64,000 nt of DNA, taken from JAIBCM01 sp041395165 (GTDB taxonomy: Bacteria > Verrucomicrobiota > Verrucomicrobiia > JADLBR01 > JAIBCM01). The stretch lies in assembly GCA_041395165.1 (NCBI GenBank), contig JAWLBA010000002.1, forward strand, positions 62,001 to 126,000. Reading direction: 5' to 3'. Below are positions 24,915 to 33,725 of the stretch, in pieces; within the stretch, counting starts at the first letter, position 1; the number at the start of each line of letters is the position of its first letter. A model generated the notes under the pieces. That model saw only the letters and a list, made by a program, of their open reading frames with translations. It did not search any database and was not told where the DNA came from. Position numbers and translations under genes: made by a program.

Positions 24915-27122
24915 ATGGGATGGCAAAAGAAAGTTCCGCGCAATCAAGTTGATAAAAATCCCGATTCCACCAAACGAAGACAAATTAATGAGTTGATTCA
25001 AAAGTGCAGTTATCCCGAAGCATTAAGCTTGCTGGATGAGTGGGTGGCCAGTGAAGATGATTCGAGTATTGTTGCGCGTTGTTTGGTTTTGGTGGGAGAA
25101 AGTCAGTTAAAGCGTGGACTTCACAAAGAAGCGGCAGAAGTTTTCCAGAAGGCTTTTGCATTAGTGGAAAAGAGTTGGAGCGATTGGTTAACGCCAGCCT
25201 TTGGTGAGTTTCGCAGTTGGTTGGTGGCGCAGGATGCGGAGAAAGCACAAAATAAAGCAGAATTTATTTTTCATTATGCGGAAAGCCGAGAAAAAGATTA
25301 TGAAATTTATTTGTTGCAAGCCTCGCAACAGCTTCAGCAGAAAGGTGAGTTGCTTATAGATTCGCAACCGCCTGATGCGGGTGAAATAGCGAATCGTTTA
25401 GCGGGACAATTTTTGCGTTATGGTTATCGGGATGCCGCTCGATTCTATTATCAGCAAGCACTTTCGAGACAACCGATCAAAGCCAAGTTAGGTTTGGCGC
25501 AGTTGGCTTTGGATGAGAACGATTTCAAGACAGCCATCGATCTTGCGAGCGAAGCTTTGCAAGAAGGCAATTTTTCTTCGGAAACGTTGAGCGGTTGGGA
25601 AATTTTGATTGGCGCAAGTGTTCGGAGCAACAAGAAAACAGATTGGTTTAGTTGGTTTGAAAAATTAGGAAAGGCGGCGGTTAATTCCGTTAAAGCGCGA
25701 GCCACGGTGATAATGGTCAGAGCCTTGCGCAATTATCAGCAATCGCAATGGATAAACATTGTAGAGACTTATTTAAAAGGATCTAATGATGTTGCAGCCA
25801 CAGCTGAGTTAAGAAAACTGCTACTTAACCACTCCAAACAAAATTCAAGTTGGCAGCAACAAAAAGTTTCTGCTTTAGCGTTACTCGCTACACCCAAATT
25901 AGCTCCGCAAGAATGGGTGTTTGGCACGAAAAGTTTGTTGCGAGCCAGCGCTTATTTAAATCAACCGTTGGCGATGGACCGACTCCAACAACAAGCCCAA
26001 TCCCTTTTTCCCAAAAAATATTTGCCAGCGCTTTATCACGGATTTGCCCTAGCTTGTATCGAAGCCGAAAAAATCGAATGGGGCGAGCCGTGGCTGGAAC
26101 TGAATCTTAATAACTTACCTGTAAGCAATCGCTACTGGCAAAAAGCGGCGTGGCGCTTGGCAGAAATTTCAGTGAAAAAGGAAAATTTCTCGCGCGCGAT
26201 TGAACTCTGGATGCGTCTGGCTCTCACTCAAGAAATTGCTCTGCGTGATCGTTTGTTTGCTTTTATCGGTTGGGGCAAAGCGGCTGCTAAAATGCGAATG
26301 CTAGACACGATTCCTGATATTGCTGCACAGTTTAGAGTCGTGGTAAGTCCTGTTCAAGATTATGAACTTTTGCTGGATTTAGCTCGGCAGCTAATTTATG
26401 CGCCAGAAGCTTTAAACCAGCTCGTGCCAGAACTTTTAAACAAAGGTCTTACGTTAGGTTTAAAAACATTTCATAAATCAAAATTGCCCGAGGCCGCATC
26501 ACGAGCTTTATGGCGAATCACCCGAGCCCAAAGTGAAGCGGGTGAAAATGAAGCCATCATCCAATTCTGGGAAACCCTTTCCTCACAGAAAAAAGAATGG
26601 CTGTGGAATTTAAGCGCTTCTTATTGGGATTATATTGCCTATGTCGTTCGCGCTTATGGGCGCACCAAAAAATTGCAACAAGCCACCGCTCTAGCTCAAA
26701 CTTTGCTTTTGCAACCTGAAACTCCTCAATCCGCTCGAGCTCAATTAACGTTGCTTTGGGGTTTAATGGAACTCAAACAAGATAAAATCAAAATCGCATT
26801 TCATCGCTTGGCTGAAGGTGTTGAACTTGCACCGCAGCATCCTCTCGCCGCTCACGCCTATTACTGGTTTGCCTTGAGGGCTTATGCGCAAAACAACAAA
26901 TCTGATCACATAAAAAATATTGATTTATTATCGAGAAATTTAGGTTTCGATGTGCTCAAAAATAAACCTCTGAGAAAACTTTGGCTTAAAACCCAGTGGA
27001 TTCGGTGCGATCTGCAGGAAGATAAATTTCCTCAATCGCATCAAGGTGAAACGTTTTCGAATCACGAAAAAACGTGGACATTAGAAGAAGTCAAAAAAGA
27101 TTTGGCAAAACTCCGAACATGA
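24915..27122 (+). CDS. Large TPR-repeat protein
   Basis: The 735-residue, uninterrupted protein is made almost entirely of helix-turn-helix repeats of TPR type, such as CLVLVGESQLKRGLHKEAAE, RYGYRDAARFYYQQALSRQP, LAQLALDENDFKTAIDLASE and TLLWGLMELKQDKIKIAFHR. No signal peptide or TM helix is seen, so it is probably cytoplasmic or peripherally bound; a scaffold role is likely. It starts six bases after a terminator and ends with an ATGA overlap with the next, secreted, gene, which makes it the first gene of a compact operon of orphan secreted proteins. Function unknown. Confidence 0.75.
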   Translation: MGWQKKVPRNQVDKNPDSTKRRQINELIQKCSYPEALSLLDEWVASEDDSSIVARCLVLVGESQLKRGLHKEAAEVFQKAFALVEKSWSDWLTPAFGEFRSWLVAQDAEKAQNKAEFIFHYAESREKDYEIYLLQASQQLQQKGELLIDSQPPDAGEIANRLAGQFLRYGYRDAARFYYQQALSRQPIKAKLGLAQLALDENDFKTAIDLASEALQEGNFSSETLSGWEILIGASVRSNKKTDWFSWFEKLGKAAVNSVKARATVIMVRALRNYQQSQWINIVETYLKGSNDVAATAELRKLLLNHSKQNSSWQQQKVSALALLATPKLAPQEWVFGTKSLLRASAYLNQPLAMDRLQQQAQSLFPKKYLPALYHGFALACIEAEKIEWGEPWLELNLNNLPVSNRYWQKAAWRLAEISVKKENFSRAIELWMRLALTQEIALRDRLFAFIGWGKAAAKMRMLDTIPDIAAQFRVVVSPVQDYELLLDLARQLIYAPEALNQLVPELLNKGLTLGLKTFHKSKLPEAASRALWRITRAQSEAGENEAIIQFWETLSSQKKEWLWNLSASYWDYIAYVVRAYGRTKKLQQATALAQTLLLQPETPQSARAQLTLLWGLMELKQDKIKIAFHRLAEGVELAPQHPLAAHAYYWFALRAYAQNNKSDHIKNIDLLSRNLGFDVLKNKPLRKLWLKTQWIRCDLQEDKFPQSHQGETFSNHEKTWTLEEVKKDLAKLRT

Positions 27123-28255
27123 ATCGAACTTTTAGAAATTGGTTTTGTTATTCCGTCTTGATTCTAGCAAGCCTGAATCAAGCGCGAGCTGATTCGATGA
27201 CCTTTTACGGTGAACTCGCCAACAATAAAATTGATGTTTCGGATTTGGCTGGTGGCGAGGGAAGAGCATTGGGACACTATCCCGACTTATATGTCATGCC
27301 TACTAATTATGTTTTTGAAGTGATCGTTGTTCCAGCTCATAAATGGAATATTAGCGGTAATGAGTATGAACCTAAAGTAGTTATTAAAAAATCAGTTCAA
27401 ATTCCTTCAGGCGGGGAATACAAACTAATTACTCAAGATTTTGAAAGTCGCGATACAGATGAAGAAGGTAATCCGATAGAGACCGAAAGTGTTGATGTTA
27501 AATTAAAAGTTGTGGATGTTGAAACTGAAACTGTAGCTACAGTTCCAAATAATCGGAAACGTAAAAAACTGGGTGTTGGTGAAGAGGTTAAATTAACTTT
27601 AAAACCCAGTTATAATATTGGAAACGCTGTTAAATGGATTGTTGAAGGAGGTGGATCGGTAAAGCCTACTTTTGGTCCAGAAACAACATTTACTGCTGGC
27701 CATCAAGCAGGAATTTCTAGAGTAAAAGCCACTTTTGATAATGGTATGGAAATCGTTAATACTTTTACTGTAGTAGAGCCCAGTGGTATTTTAATGGAGC
27801 AGGAGCCCTTTACAGAAATCTGGCATATTCAAGGCATGGCTTCTGTGGGATTTCGAGGACGTGCATACTACAAACCGACTGATGTCTCGTTTATTAATAT
27901 CCAGGTTCGAGAGCAAACGGTTCCTGGAAATGGAAATGGTTATTATAATTTCTTAAATGGCGAAGTTCATGCCTTGGGGGATTGGATCCAAGTAGTTCAG
28001 GGAACAGAACTAAAAGGAAGTAAAGATGGAACTTATGACCAAATTTCAGCTGGTGCTTACCCTCCTCCTTTTGCTCAAGGCGTTTTTTATTGGTGGATTC
28101 CTTGGGAATATAGGCTGAAAAAGAAACAGGATTTTGTAAAAGAATTTACTACTGTAGCTCACTATCAGGAAGCTGACGAAAAAGGCAAAGTCACCTTAAG
28201 CAAAGGCGGCGTCAACAAATCGAAGAATGCAGAAGATCCCACGTCTAATTATTAA
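27119..28255 (+). CDS. Secreted protein with Ig-like domain, orphan verrucomicrobial type
   Basis: The ATG at 27119 overlaps the TPR gene stop and gives MNRTFRNWFCYSVLILASLN, a signal peptide cleaved after QARA. Residues of about 140-220 form an Ig/Big-like fold (LGVGEEVKLTLKPSYN, KWIVEGGGSVKPTFGPETTF, TAGHQAGISRVKATFDNG). The C-terminal half has FTEIWHIQGMASVGFRGRAY, INIQVREQTVPG, GEVHALGDWIQVVQGTELKG and ISAGAYPPPFAQGVFYWWIP. I have a recollection of similar modules in secreted verrucomicrobial proteins, but no assigned function. The protein is intact and should be extracellular or periplasmic. Confidence 0.65.
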   Translation: MNRTFRNWFCYSVLILASLNQARADSMTFYGELANNKIDVSDLAGGEGRALGHYPDLYVMPTNYVFEVIVVPAHKWNISGNEYEPKVVIKKSVQIPSGGEYKLITQDFESRDTDEEGNPIETESVDVKLKVVDVETETVATVPNNRKRKKLGVGEEVKLTLKPSYNIGNAVKWIVEGGGSVKPTFGPETTFTAGHQAGISRVKATFDNGMEIVNTFTVVEPSGILMEQEPFTEIWHIQGMASVGFRGRAYYKPTDVSFINIQVREQTVPGNGNGYYNFLNGEVHALGDWIQVVQGTELKGSKDGTYDQISAGAYPPPFAQGVFYWWIPWEYRLKKKQDFVKEFTTVAHYQEADEKGKVTLSKGGVNKSKNAEDPTSNY

Positions 28256-28256
28256 T

Positions 28257-28907
28257 ATGAAAAATATCTTTCAAATATATTTTTTAGTCATTCTTTTTTT
28301 GTTGAACTTTCACTTACTCATTTTGGGCGACGTGATAACAACGAATAAAATGGAAGAAGAAAAATCTAAGATAGTTTCTCTAATGAAGCAAGTTTATGAC
28401 ACAACCAACGATTTAGAAATAATCTATCAACTTAAAGATGAAATGGAAAATTTCGGAGATGCAGGCGAATATAATGATAAGCTTGATGAGTTTCGAAAAT
28501 TAAAAACAGGTTTAACTTTAGAAGTTTTAAAAATTATTCGAGAAAAGAAAGACTTAAATTTTGATTTTGATATTAAGCTTTATCGAAATATAGCACCCGA
28601 AGGACCTTATCCTTCTGGAATCGCTCCCGAAGCGATTAAGGAGGAGGATATTCGAAAAAAATATAAAGCTGCGATTGCTGAAAATAAGGCTAACATTAAA
28701 AAATATAACTATGAACGCACTCTTTTGGAAGAGGAAAAAGATCTTACTTCATATTTTAGAATGTTTACAGCTTATATTTACGCAAGACCGCCTTATCGAG
28801 ATGAAGAGTTAAAAAACTATTTCCAACAATACAATATCGATGAAGATTTAAGGAGGAAAATATTTAAAAGCATTAAAGAGCAAAGAGGAGAAATCCATGC
28901 TCCGTGA
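28257..28907 (+). CDS. Secreted helical protein of unknown function
   Basis: The ATG at 28257, one base after the previous stop codon, gives MKNIFQIYFLVILFLLNFHL, a strong signal peptide, then LILGDVITTNK. The mature 190 residues are rich in Glu, Lys and Asp and predicted helical (KSKIVSLMKQVYDTTNDLEI, then YRNIAPEGPYPSGIAPEAIK and RKKYKAAIAENKANIKKYNY). No domain is recognised. The first residues of the mature chain resemble those of the next gene (GDVITTNK versus ADIVTSTNK), suggesting a related origin. Part of the secreted orphan operon. Confidence 0.6.
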   Translation: MKNIFQIYFLVILFLLNFHLLILGDVITTNKMEEEKSKIVSLMKQVYDTTNDLEIIYQLKDEMENFGDAGEYNDKLDEFRKLKTGLTLEVLKIIREKKDLNFDFDIKLYRNIAPEGPYPSGIAPEAIKEEDIRKKYKAAIAENKANIKKYNYERTLLEEEKDLTSYFRMFTAYIYARPPYRDEELKNYFQQYNIDEDLRRKIFKSIKEQRGEIHAP

Positions 28908-29162
28908 AAAACTTTATAATTTTGGGGTTGTTAATTTGGGATTAAACGTTTTGAGTTTTGCTGATATCGTGACGAGCACTAATAAGACGAAAGACCAGTA
29001 GGGCCTAGTTTTAAAGACAAGTTTGATAACGCGACTAAAGATTTACCTGGAATCGTTTATAATTATATCAGTATTAATGATTATATTCCAGCTGGTCCTC
29101 CACTTAATAGTCCAACAGATTTGTATTATGTAAACCCATACCGAAGGCCTACACCTCCATAA
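28897..29162 (+). CDS. Small secreted protein of unknown function (frameshifted)
   Basis: Two starts are possible: ATG at 28897, overlapping the previous gene, or GTG at 28904, which gives the hydrophobic VKNFIILGLLIW that better resembles a signal peptide. After a frame switch LNVLSFADIVTSTNKTKDQ follows, then after another near 29000 GPSFKDKFDNATKDLPGIVY and YISINDYIPAGPPLNSPTDL, ending NPYRRPTPP. The repaired protein is about 88 residues. The N-terminal layout mirrors the preceding gene. No function can be given. Confidence 0.45.
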
Positions 29163-29166
29163 TTTT

Positions 29167-29579
29167 ATGAAAAGAAAAAAAATGATGCCATTATTCAGCT
29201 TTTGTTTATTACTTGTTTTTCCAATAGTTTTGCTCAGTTGCAAGAAGTTAACTCAGGCAGAAGCTAAAGATCAATCAGATGAAAAAACAGGTTGTTCAAG
29301 CAATAAATCAACTTATCAACACTAATGCAATGCAAATGAGCATCCCCAAGAAGTTATCAAAACAAAAAGCGATTCAGATTGCCGAACAGGCGATTGAAGG
29401 AAAAATAAAAAACACAAAGATGCAACCACCACCGTTGAACTTCAAGGAAGTGTGTGTATATTGTAACGTTCGGCACTATTGTGCCCAAAGGCGCTAAAGG
29501 AGCAAGCTATCGAGCTCAGGTTAAGATTAATATTGAAACAGGAGGTGATTCAAATACTTGGTGGATCTTAATTCCATGA
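29167..29579 (+). CDS. Putative lipoprotein with PepSY-like domain (frameshifted)
   Basis: The start at 29167 gives MKRKKMMPLFSFCLLLVFPI then VLLSCKKL, a lipoprotein signal with lipobox LLSC. After a frame switch near 29275 MKKQVVQAINQLINTNAMQM and KLSKQKAIQIAEQAIEGKIK follow; two more switches give DATTTVELQGSV and YIVTFGTIVPKGAKGASYRA then QVKINIETGGDS, ending WWILIP. The AIQIAE...YIVTF...AQVKINIETG pattern is typical of small PepSY-like domains, often inhibitors or chaperones. The repaired length is about 137 residues. Its TGA overlaps the next ATG (ATGA at 29576). Confidence 0.5.
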
Positions 29580-30224
29580 AAAAGCTTCTAATTTTTTGCT
29601 TGCTTTGCCAATTTCTTTGTTGTCAGGGGCAGCCTATATTGCGCAACCTGGCAATACTGGATTTAAGAAGAATCCTTCCTGAAAAAGAGTATCGAGTGGG
29701 TGAGCCAATCATTTTACAATTAATTATCACCAATACAGCCGATTCAACCACTCTCCACGATTTGGGTTATAATCAAAAGAAAATTTTATTTTTTATGTGT
29801 AGGAGATAAAGAATTCAAAACAGATCAATGGCATGGAGGCCTTACACCAGGCCCTGAAATAAATAATATTAATAAAAATAGTGCGCAATCAAAACTAATT
29901 TTGTTAGATGAATGGCTAAAACTAGAAAAGAAGGACTCTATGAACTTCGTGTTGTTTTTAAAAAATAATCCTATTAAATTAGAAAAAAAAATTTCAGCTT
30001 AAAATTTTGCCATTTTAAAGCGACATTAATTTGGTCAGAACCGCAGCTGAAGCCGAAGAAGGGCCTACCAAATATCGCATAATACTTTAAATCTGCGGAG
30101 TCTTCTTAGCCTTCTCAAGTTATCCCCCGCGCGTAAATTATGGAAGAACTTGCTCAGGAACAGGTAGTCCAGAAATCAAATGTTCTTAAAAAGAGTTAAA
30201 GAATATACCCCGCCGTTGGATTAA
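29576..30224 (+). CDS. Secreted Ig-like protein, tandem copy A (frameshifted)
   Basis: The start gives MKKLLIFCLLCQFLCCQGQP, a signal peptide, then ILPEKEYRVGEPIILQLIIT and NTADST. After a frame switch near 29760 the chain continues NFIFYV, EFKTDQWHGGLTPGPEINNI and LILLDEWLKLEKK, then LYELRVVFKNNPIKLEKKFQ with LKILPF. A further piece (EELAQE..PEIKC, then KRVKEYTPPLD) ends at 30224. The same order of motifs occurs in copy B 670 bp downstream, so both are one gene family: an Ig-like domain resembling proteins with YRVGEPI..L.ITN, followed by a short helical tail. Several indels are needed to repair it. Confidence 0.5.
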
Positions 30225-30248
30225 AAAATAAAAGAACAATCAATTTAA

Positions 30249-30900
30249 GTGAAAAAACTTCTAATTTTTTGCTTACTAACCAACTTTGGTTGTCTGGGGC
30301 AACCGTGTTGCCGGGCAAACTGGTTAGAAGTTATTCCTGAAAAAAAGAGTATCGAGTGGGTGAGCCAATAATTTTAAAACTAATTATTACGAACTCTGCT
30401 CAACCAGTAATGTTAGATTTTAGTCATGATCGCAAGGCTAATTTTATTTTCTGATCAAGAAAACAAAAAATATGAAATTGTTGAAAATCAAAGAGGTGAT
30501 TGGAGTTTCTTTGCTTCCTAAAAAAGAAATTAAATCAACGAGAGCGAATCTTATGCGCGCAATTTATCGCTCGTGCTCGATGAATGGCTTAAATTAGAAA
30601 AGAGGCACTTATGATCTTCACGTGCTATTTTAAAAAATAATCCCATTAAACTAGAGAACGAGTTTCAACTTAAAATCTTGCCATTCCATGAAAGCAGTTC
30701 GAAAAGCTTTGATAGATTTGGCAAAATCGAGCGACGGTCATTATATTGAAGAAAGCAGCATTTCTTTTTTAGCGCTGCAGAAAGTTTCTTATCTACCTGC
30801 ACTGGAAATTTTGAAAGAACTTTCAGAAAAAGGTGACCCTGAAATTCGTGATGTTCTTCAACGCACAGAAGAATATAGAAAAACCGTTATTTCTGACTAG
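30249..30900 (+). CDS. Secreted Ig-like protein, tandem copy B (frameshifted)
   Basis: The GTG at 30249 gives VKKLLIFCLLTNFGCLGQP after one presumed repair, then LEVIPEKEYRVGEPIILKLI and ITNSAQPVMLDF. Further pieces are KYEIVENQRGDWSFSLLPKK, LSLVLDEWLKLEKR, LHVLFKNNPIKLENEFQLKI and LPFHESSSK. The last 70 residues are in one frame: ALIDLAKSSDGHYIEESSIS then FLALQKVSYLPALEILKELS and EKGDPEIRDVLQRTEEYRK. It is clearly a duplicate of copy A, with near-identical DNA around gagtatcgagtgggtgagcc. The two copies help each other's repair. Last gene of the secreted orphan operon. Confidence 0.55.
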
Positions 30901-31031
30901 AAATAAAATATACCGCTCCTAGTCAAGCGTCGGTTGGAAGTTAAAAGGCGTAGATTTATTTTAAGGGTTACTTTTTAACATCATGTGAAGACTTGCGAAG
31001 CTGGGCTAATATCTCTAAATGATGTGAAGCG

Positions 31032-31397
31032 ATGAAAAAGCAAGCACAGGCGAATATGGAAGTCTCGGTGACGGTGCGGGGGGAGTTGGTGTCGGCTGGG
31101 AATATTAAGATTTTGCATGGGGGTGAGATTATTGGTGTGGTGTCGGGTAAAGAGGTGGTGGTGGAGGGAGTGGTGAAAGGAAAAGTTTTGGGGAAGGAAA
31201 AGGTGGAGGTTGCGCCTCAGGGCAAGGTGGAGGGAGATGTGGAAACGGTGGCTTTGACGGTGTCGCGAGGTGCGCATTATCGTGGGCGTTGTCGTGTGGG
31301 TCAGGTGTTGGAGGATGAGCAGGAAGAAAAGGTTGAGTCAGCGGTTTTGCCTAAGGCGGCGGAATCGGTTGGACGACGTTGGTTTTGGCAAAAGTGA
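31032..31397 (+). CDS. Bactofilin family protein
   Basis: The 121-residue protein is a bactofilin, a polymer-forming cytoskeletal protein of right-handed beta-helix type. The repeats are visible as MEVSVTVRGELVSAGNIKIL, HGGEIIGVVSGKEVVVEGVV, KGKVLGKEKVEVAPQGKVEG and DVETVALTVSRGAHYRGRCR. The C-terminal tail is charged and ends GRRWFWQK. Bactofilins polymerise without nucleotide, and often localise wall or stalk enzymes. Its TGA overlaps the ATG of the next gene (31397), so both are made together. Confidence 0.85.
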   Translation: MKKQAQANMEVSVTVRGELVSAGNIKILHGGEIIGVVSGKEVVVEGVVKGKVLGKEKVEVAPQGKVEGDVETVALTVSRGAHYRGRCRVGQVLEDEQEEKVESAVLPKAAESVGRRWFWQK

Positions 31398-31954
31398 TGA
31401 GTGACGAGTTATCTATCATGGATCAGTTGGGCGTTTCGCAAGTGGGTTGTTTTGCGTGTGGCGCGATGCATGAGTTGGCGCCGGATGTGATTACGTTAAA
31501 TTGTTATGAGTGTGGGAAGCCGATAGATTTGAGTTCTTATAAGATTGAAAGTTTATTTAATCGCCGGATTCAGACGCATGGGGAGGTGTTTATTACGGCT
31601 CGAGGTAAATATCAGGCATCGAATTTGACGGCGGGACGTTTGGTGGTGGAGGGGATTTTGGAGGCGTCTTATGAGTGTCGGGAGTTGGCTTTGGGTAAGG
31701 TGGCGCATTTGGCGGTGGCGGGTAAGGCGGATCGCGTGGTGATTTTGCCAGGGGCGCGACTACGATTTTCCGATTTTGCACATTATATTACTACCACGCA
31801 AATTCGGGTGGAGGGACATTTGGAGGTGGAGCTTTTGAAGTTTAACGGTGAGGTGGTTGTGGGTGAGGGAGGAAGTTTGTCGGGGAATTTGGAGGTGGAA
31901 AGTTTGATGGTGGAAAAGGGTGGTAATTTTGAGGGTAAATTGTCGGTGGGTTAA
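31397..31954 (+). CDS. Zinc-ribbon bactofilin-like protein
   Basis: Starting at the ATGA overlap the protein reads MSDELSIMDQLGVSQVGCFA. Its N-terminus carries a zinc ribbon, CFACG (near residue 18) and CYECG about 20 residues later, followed by a beta-helix of bactofilin type: IQTHGEVFITARGKYQASNL, TAGRLVVEGILEASYECREL and GEVVVGEGGSLSGNLEVESL. The length is 185 residues. A zinc ribbon fused to a bactofilin helix suggests a DNA- or protein-binding adaptor for the filament made by the first gene. This role is inference; the domains are clear. Confidence 0.8.
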   Translation: MSDELSIMDQLGVSQVGCFACGAMHELAPDVITLNCYECGKPIDLSSYKIESLFNRRIQTHGEVFITARGKYQASNLTAGRLVVEGILEASYECRELALGKVAHLAVAGKADRVVILPGARLRFSDFAHYITTTQIRVEGHLEVELLKFNGEVVVGEGGSLSGNLEVESLMVEKGGNFEGKLSVG

Positions 31955-32023
31955 TTTTTGAATTTTTTAGGAAACGATGTCGTCTTGACAGGGAGTATTC
32001 TAAAGCTAGTGGATTAGGAACGC

Positions 32024-32968
32024 ATGATGATGATTGAAGTTAAAAATTTGGTGAAACGTTATGCGGGGCTGGAAGCGGTAAAGGGCATTTCGTTTGAGGT
32101 GGCTCAAGGCGAGATTGTGGGTTTTTTAGGCCCGAATGGGGCGGGTAAAAGCACGACGATGCGTATTTTGGCGGGTTTTTTGTCGGCCACGGCAGGTACG
32201 GTGCGTGTGGCTGGGTTCGATATTTTTCAAAACTCGATTGAGGTGCGGCGCCGAGTGGGTTATATGCCGGAGATTGTACCGCTTTATACGGAGATGACGG
32301 TGAATGAGTTTTTGAGTTATCGTGCGCGTTTGAAGGGGGTGAGAGGGAAAAGGGTTCGGGAGCGCATCGATTATGTGAAAGAGGTGTGCGATTTGAAGGA
32401 GGCGCAGAATCGAATTATTGGCACGTTATCCAAGGGGTTTCGTCAGCGTGTGGCTTTGGCGGATGCGATTGTGCATGATCCGGATTTGTTGATTTTGGAT
32501 GAGCCGACGATTGGGTTGGATCCGAATCAAATTCGGCAGGTTCGCGAGTTGATCAAATCGTTGGGACAGAAGCACACAGTTTTAATTTCGACTCATATTT
32601 TGCCGGAAGTGGAGATGACGTGTCAGCGTGTGTTGATCATTAATAAAGGTAGGATTGAGGCGTCGGATAGCCCTTATAATTTGACGCGTCGTGTGCGGAG
32701 CGGCGGGGGAACGAGGTTGGAGGTGCGAGCGGGTCAGGAAGTGGTGCGCCATGTTTTATCCAGTTGGGAGGAGCTGGAGGAAGTGGCGATTGTTCCTTTG
32801 AAAGATGGGTGGTTGCAAGTGGAGGCTTTTCCAAAACGGGGCGACGATTTAAGGGAAAAATTTTTTCATTGTATAACAAAGGAAGGTTGGGGTTTGCGCG
32901 AGTTGACACGACATCGTGCGACGTTGGAGGATGTTTTTGTGGAACTGACGCATGAGGATAAGTTATGA
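32024..32968 (+). CDS. ABC transporter ATP-binding protein, GldA-like
   Basis: The 314-residue ATPase has Walker A GPNGAGKSTTMRILAGF, the Q-loop region RVGYMPEIVPLY, signature LSKGFRQRVALADAIVHDPD, Walker B LLILDEPTIGLDP and the H-loop STHILPEVEMTCQ. The C-terminal extension of about 90 residues is common in ABC-2 exporters. The next three genes (ABC-2 permease, GldG-like, DUF4340) form a conserved set, related to the Bacteroidetes gliding GldA-GldF-GldG transporter but also found in non-gliding bacteria. The start is one of three consecutive ATG codons. It overlaps the permease gene by four bases. Confidence 0.9.
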   Translation: MMMIEVKNLVKRYAGLEAVKGISFEVAQGEIVGFLGPNGAGKSTTMRILAGFLSATAGTVRVAGFDIFQNSIEVRRRVGYMPEIVPLYTEMTVNEFLSYRARLKGVRGKRVRERIDYVKEVCDLKEAQNRIIGTLSKGFRQRVALADAIVHDPDLLILDEPTIGLDPNQIRQVRELIKSLGQKHTVLISTHILPEVEMTCQRVLIINKGRIEASDSPYNLTRRVRSGGGTRLEVRAGQEVVRHVLSSWEELEEVAIVPLKDGWLQVEAFPKRGDDLREKFFHCITKEGWGLRELTRHRATLEDVFVELTHEDKL

Positions 32969-33720
32969 ATTTTCGAACGATTGGCATTATTTTTAGGCGA
33001 GAACTACAAGCTTTTTTTCTTTCGCCGATTGCTTATGTGGTAGCTTTTTTTTGGCTTTTGCTAACGGGTTTTTCGTTTTATTTCGCGATCGCAATTTTAA
33101 ATAAAGAGCCCAGTGAATATACGGTGATGCAGGTTTTTTTTGGGATTTTTTTTATTTGGTTAGCGCAGGTGATGATGGTGCCGATTTTGACCATGCGTGC
33201 GTTTTCGGAGGAGTATCGTTTGGGAACGTTTGAAGGGCTGATGACGGCGCCGGTGCGCGATTGGGAGGTGGTGTTGGGTAAATTTTTTGCGGTTTTAATC
33301 TTTTATTTGATTCTGTGGTCACCTACGGCGCTTTATCCTTTTCTTTTTAAGTTGGTAACTTTTTCAGTAACGCCTTTAACCGCGGGTCCGGTGTGGTGCA
33401 GTTATTTGGTGGTTTTGTTGATGGGAATGTTTTATGTGGCGATTGGGTTGCTGGCCTCGTCATTGACACGGAATCAGATTATTGCAGCGGTGATTGCTTT
33501 CGCGACGATTGCGCTTTTCTTTTTTACCGGGTTTTTGATTTATTTTAATATTCCTTTTACGTTACGGGAGTTGGTGGGATATCTGTCGGCTTATGATCAT
33601 ATGGAGCAGTTTAGTAAAGGGTTGGTGAATACGAAGGTGTTAGTCTTTTATTTGAGTATGACTGTGATGACGCTTTTAATAACGCAAAAGGTGATTGAAA
33701 GTCGGCGTTGGAAAGGTTGA
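32965..33720 (+). CDS. ABC-2 type permease, GldF-like
   Basis: The 251-residue inner-membrane protein has six TM helices in the ABC-2 arrangement: FLSPIAYVVAFFWLLLTGFS, MQVFFGIFFIWLAQVMMVPI, FFAVLIFYLILWSPTALYPF, WCSYLVVLLMGMFYVAIGLL, IIAAVIAFATIALFFFTGFL and a last one near VLVFYLSMTVMTLLI. The motif LTMRAFSEEYRLGTFEGLMT is the characteristic cytoplasmic helix of GldF/NosY-type permeases. The start overlaps the ATPase stop (ATGA). Substrate is unknown. Confidence 0.9.
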   Translation: MNFRTIGIIFRRELQAFFLSPIAYVVAFFWLLLTGFSFYFAIAILNKEPSEYTVMQVFFGIFFIWLAQVMMVPILTMRAFSEEYRLGTFEGLMTAPVRDWEVVLGKFFAVLIFYLILWSPTALYPFLFKLVTFSVTPLTAGPVWCSYLVVLLMGMFYVAIGLLASSLTRNQIIAAVIAFATIALFFFTGFLIYFNIPFTLRELVGYLSAYDHMEQFSKGLVNTKVLVFYLSMTVMTLLITQKVIESRRWKG

Positions 33721-33725
33721 AAATA

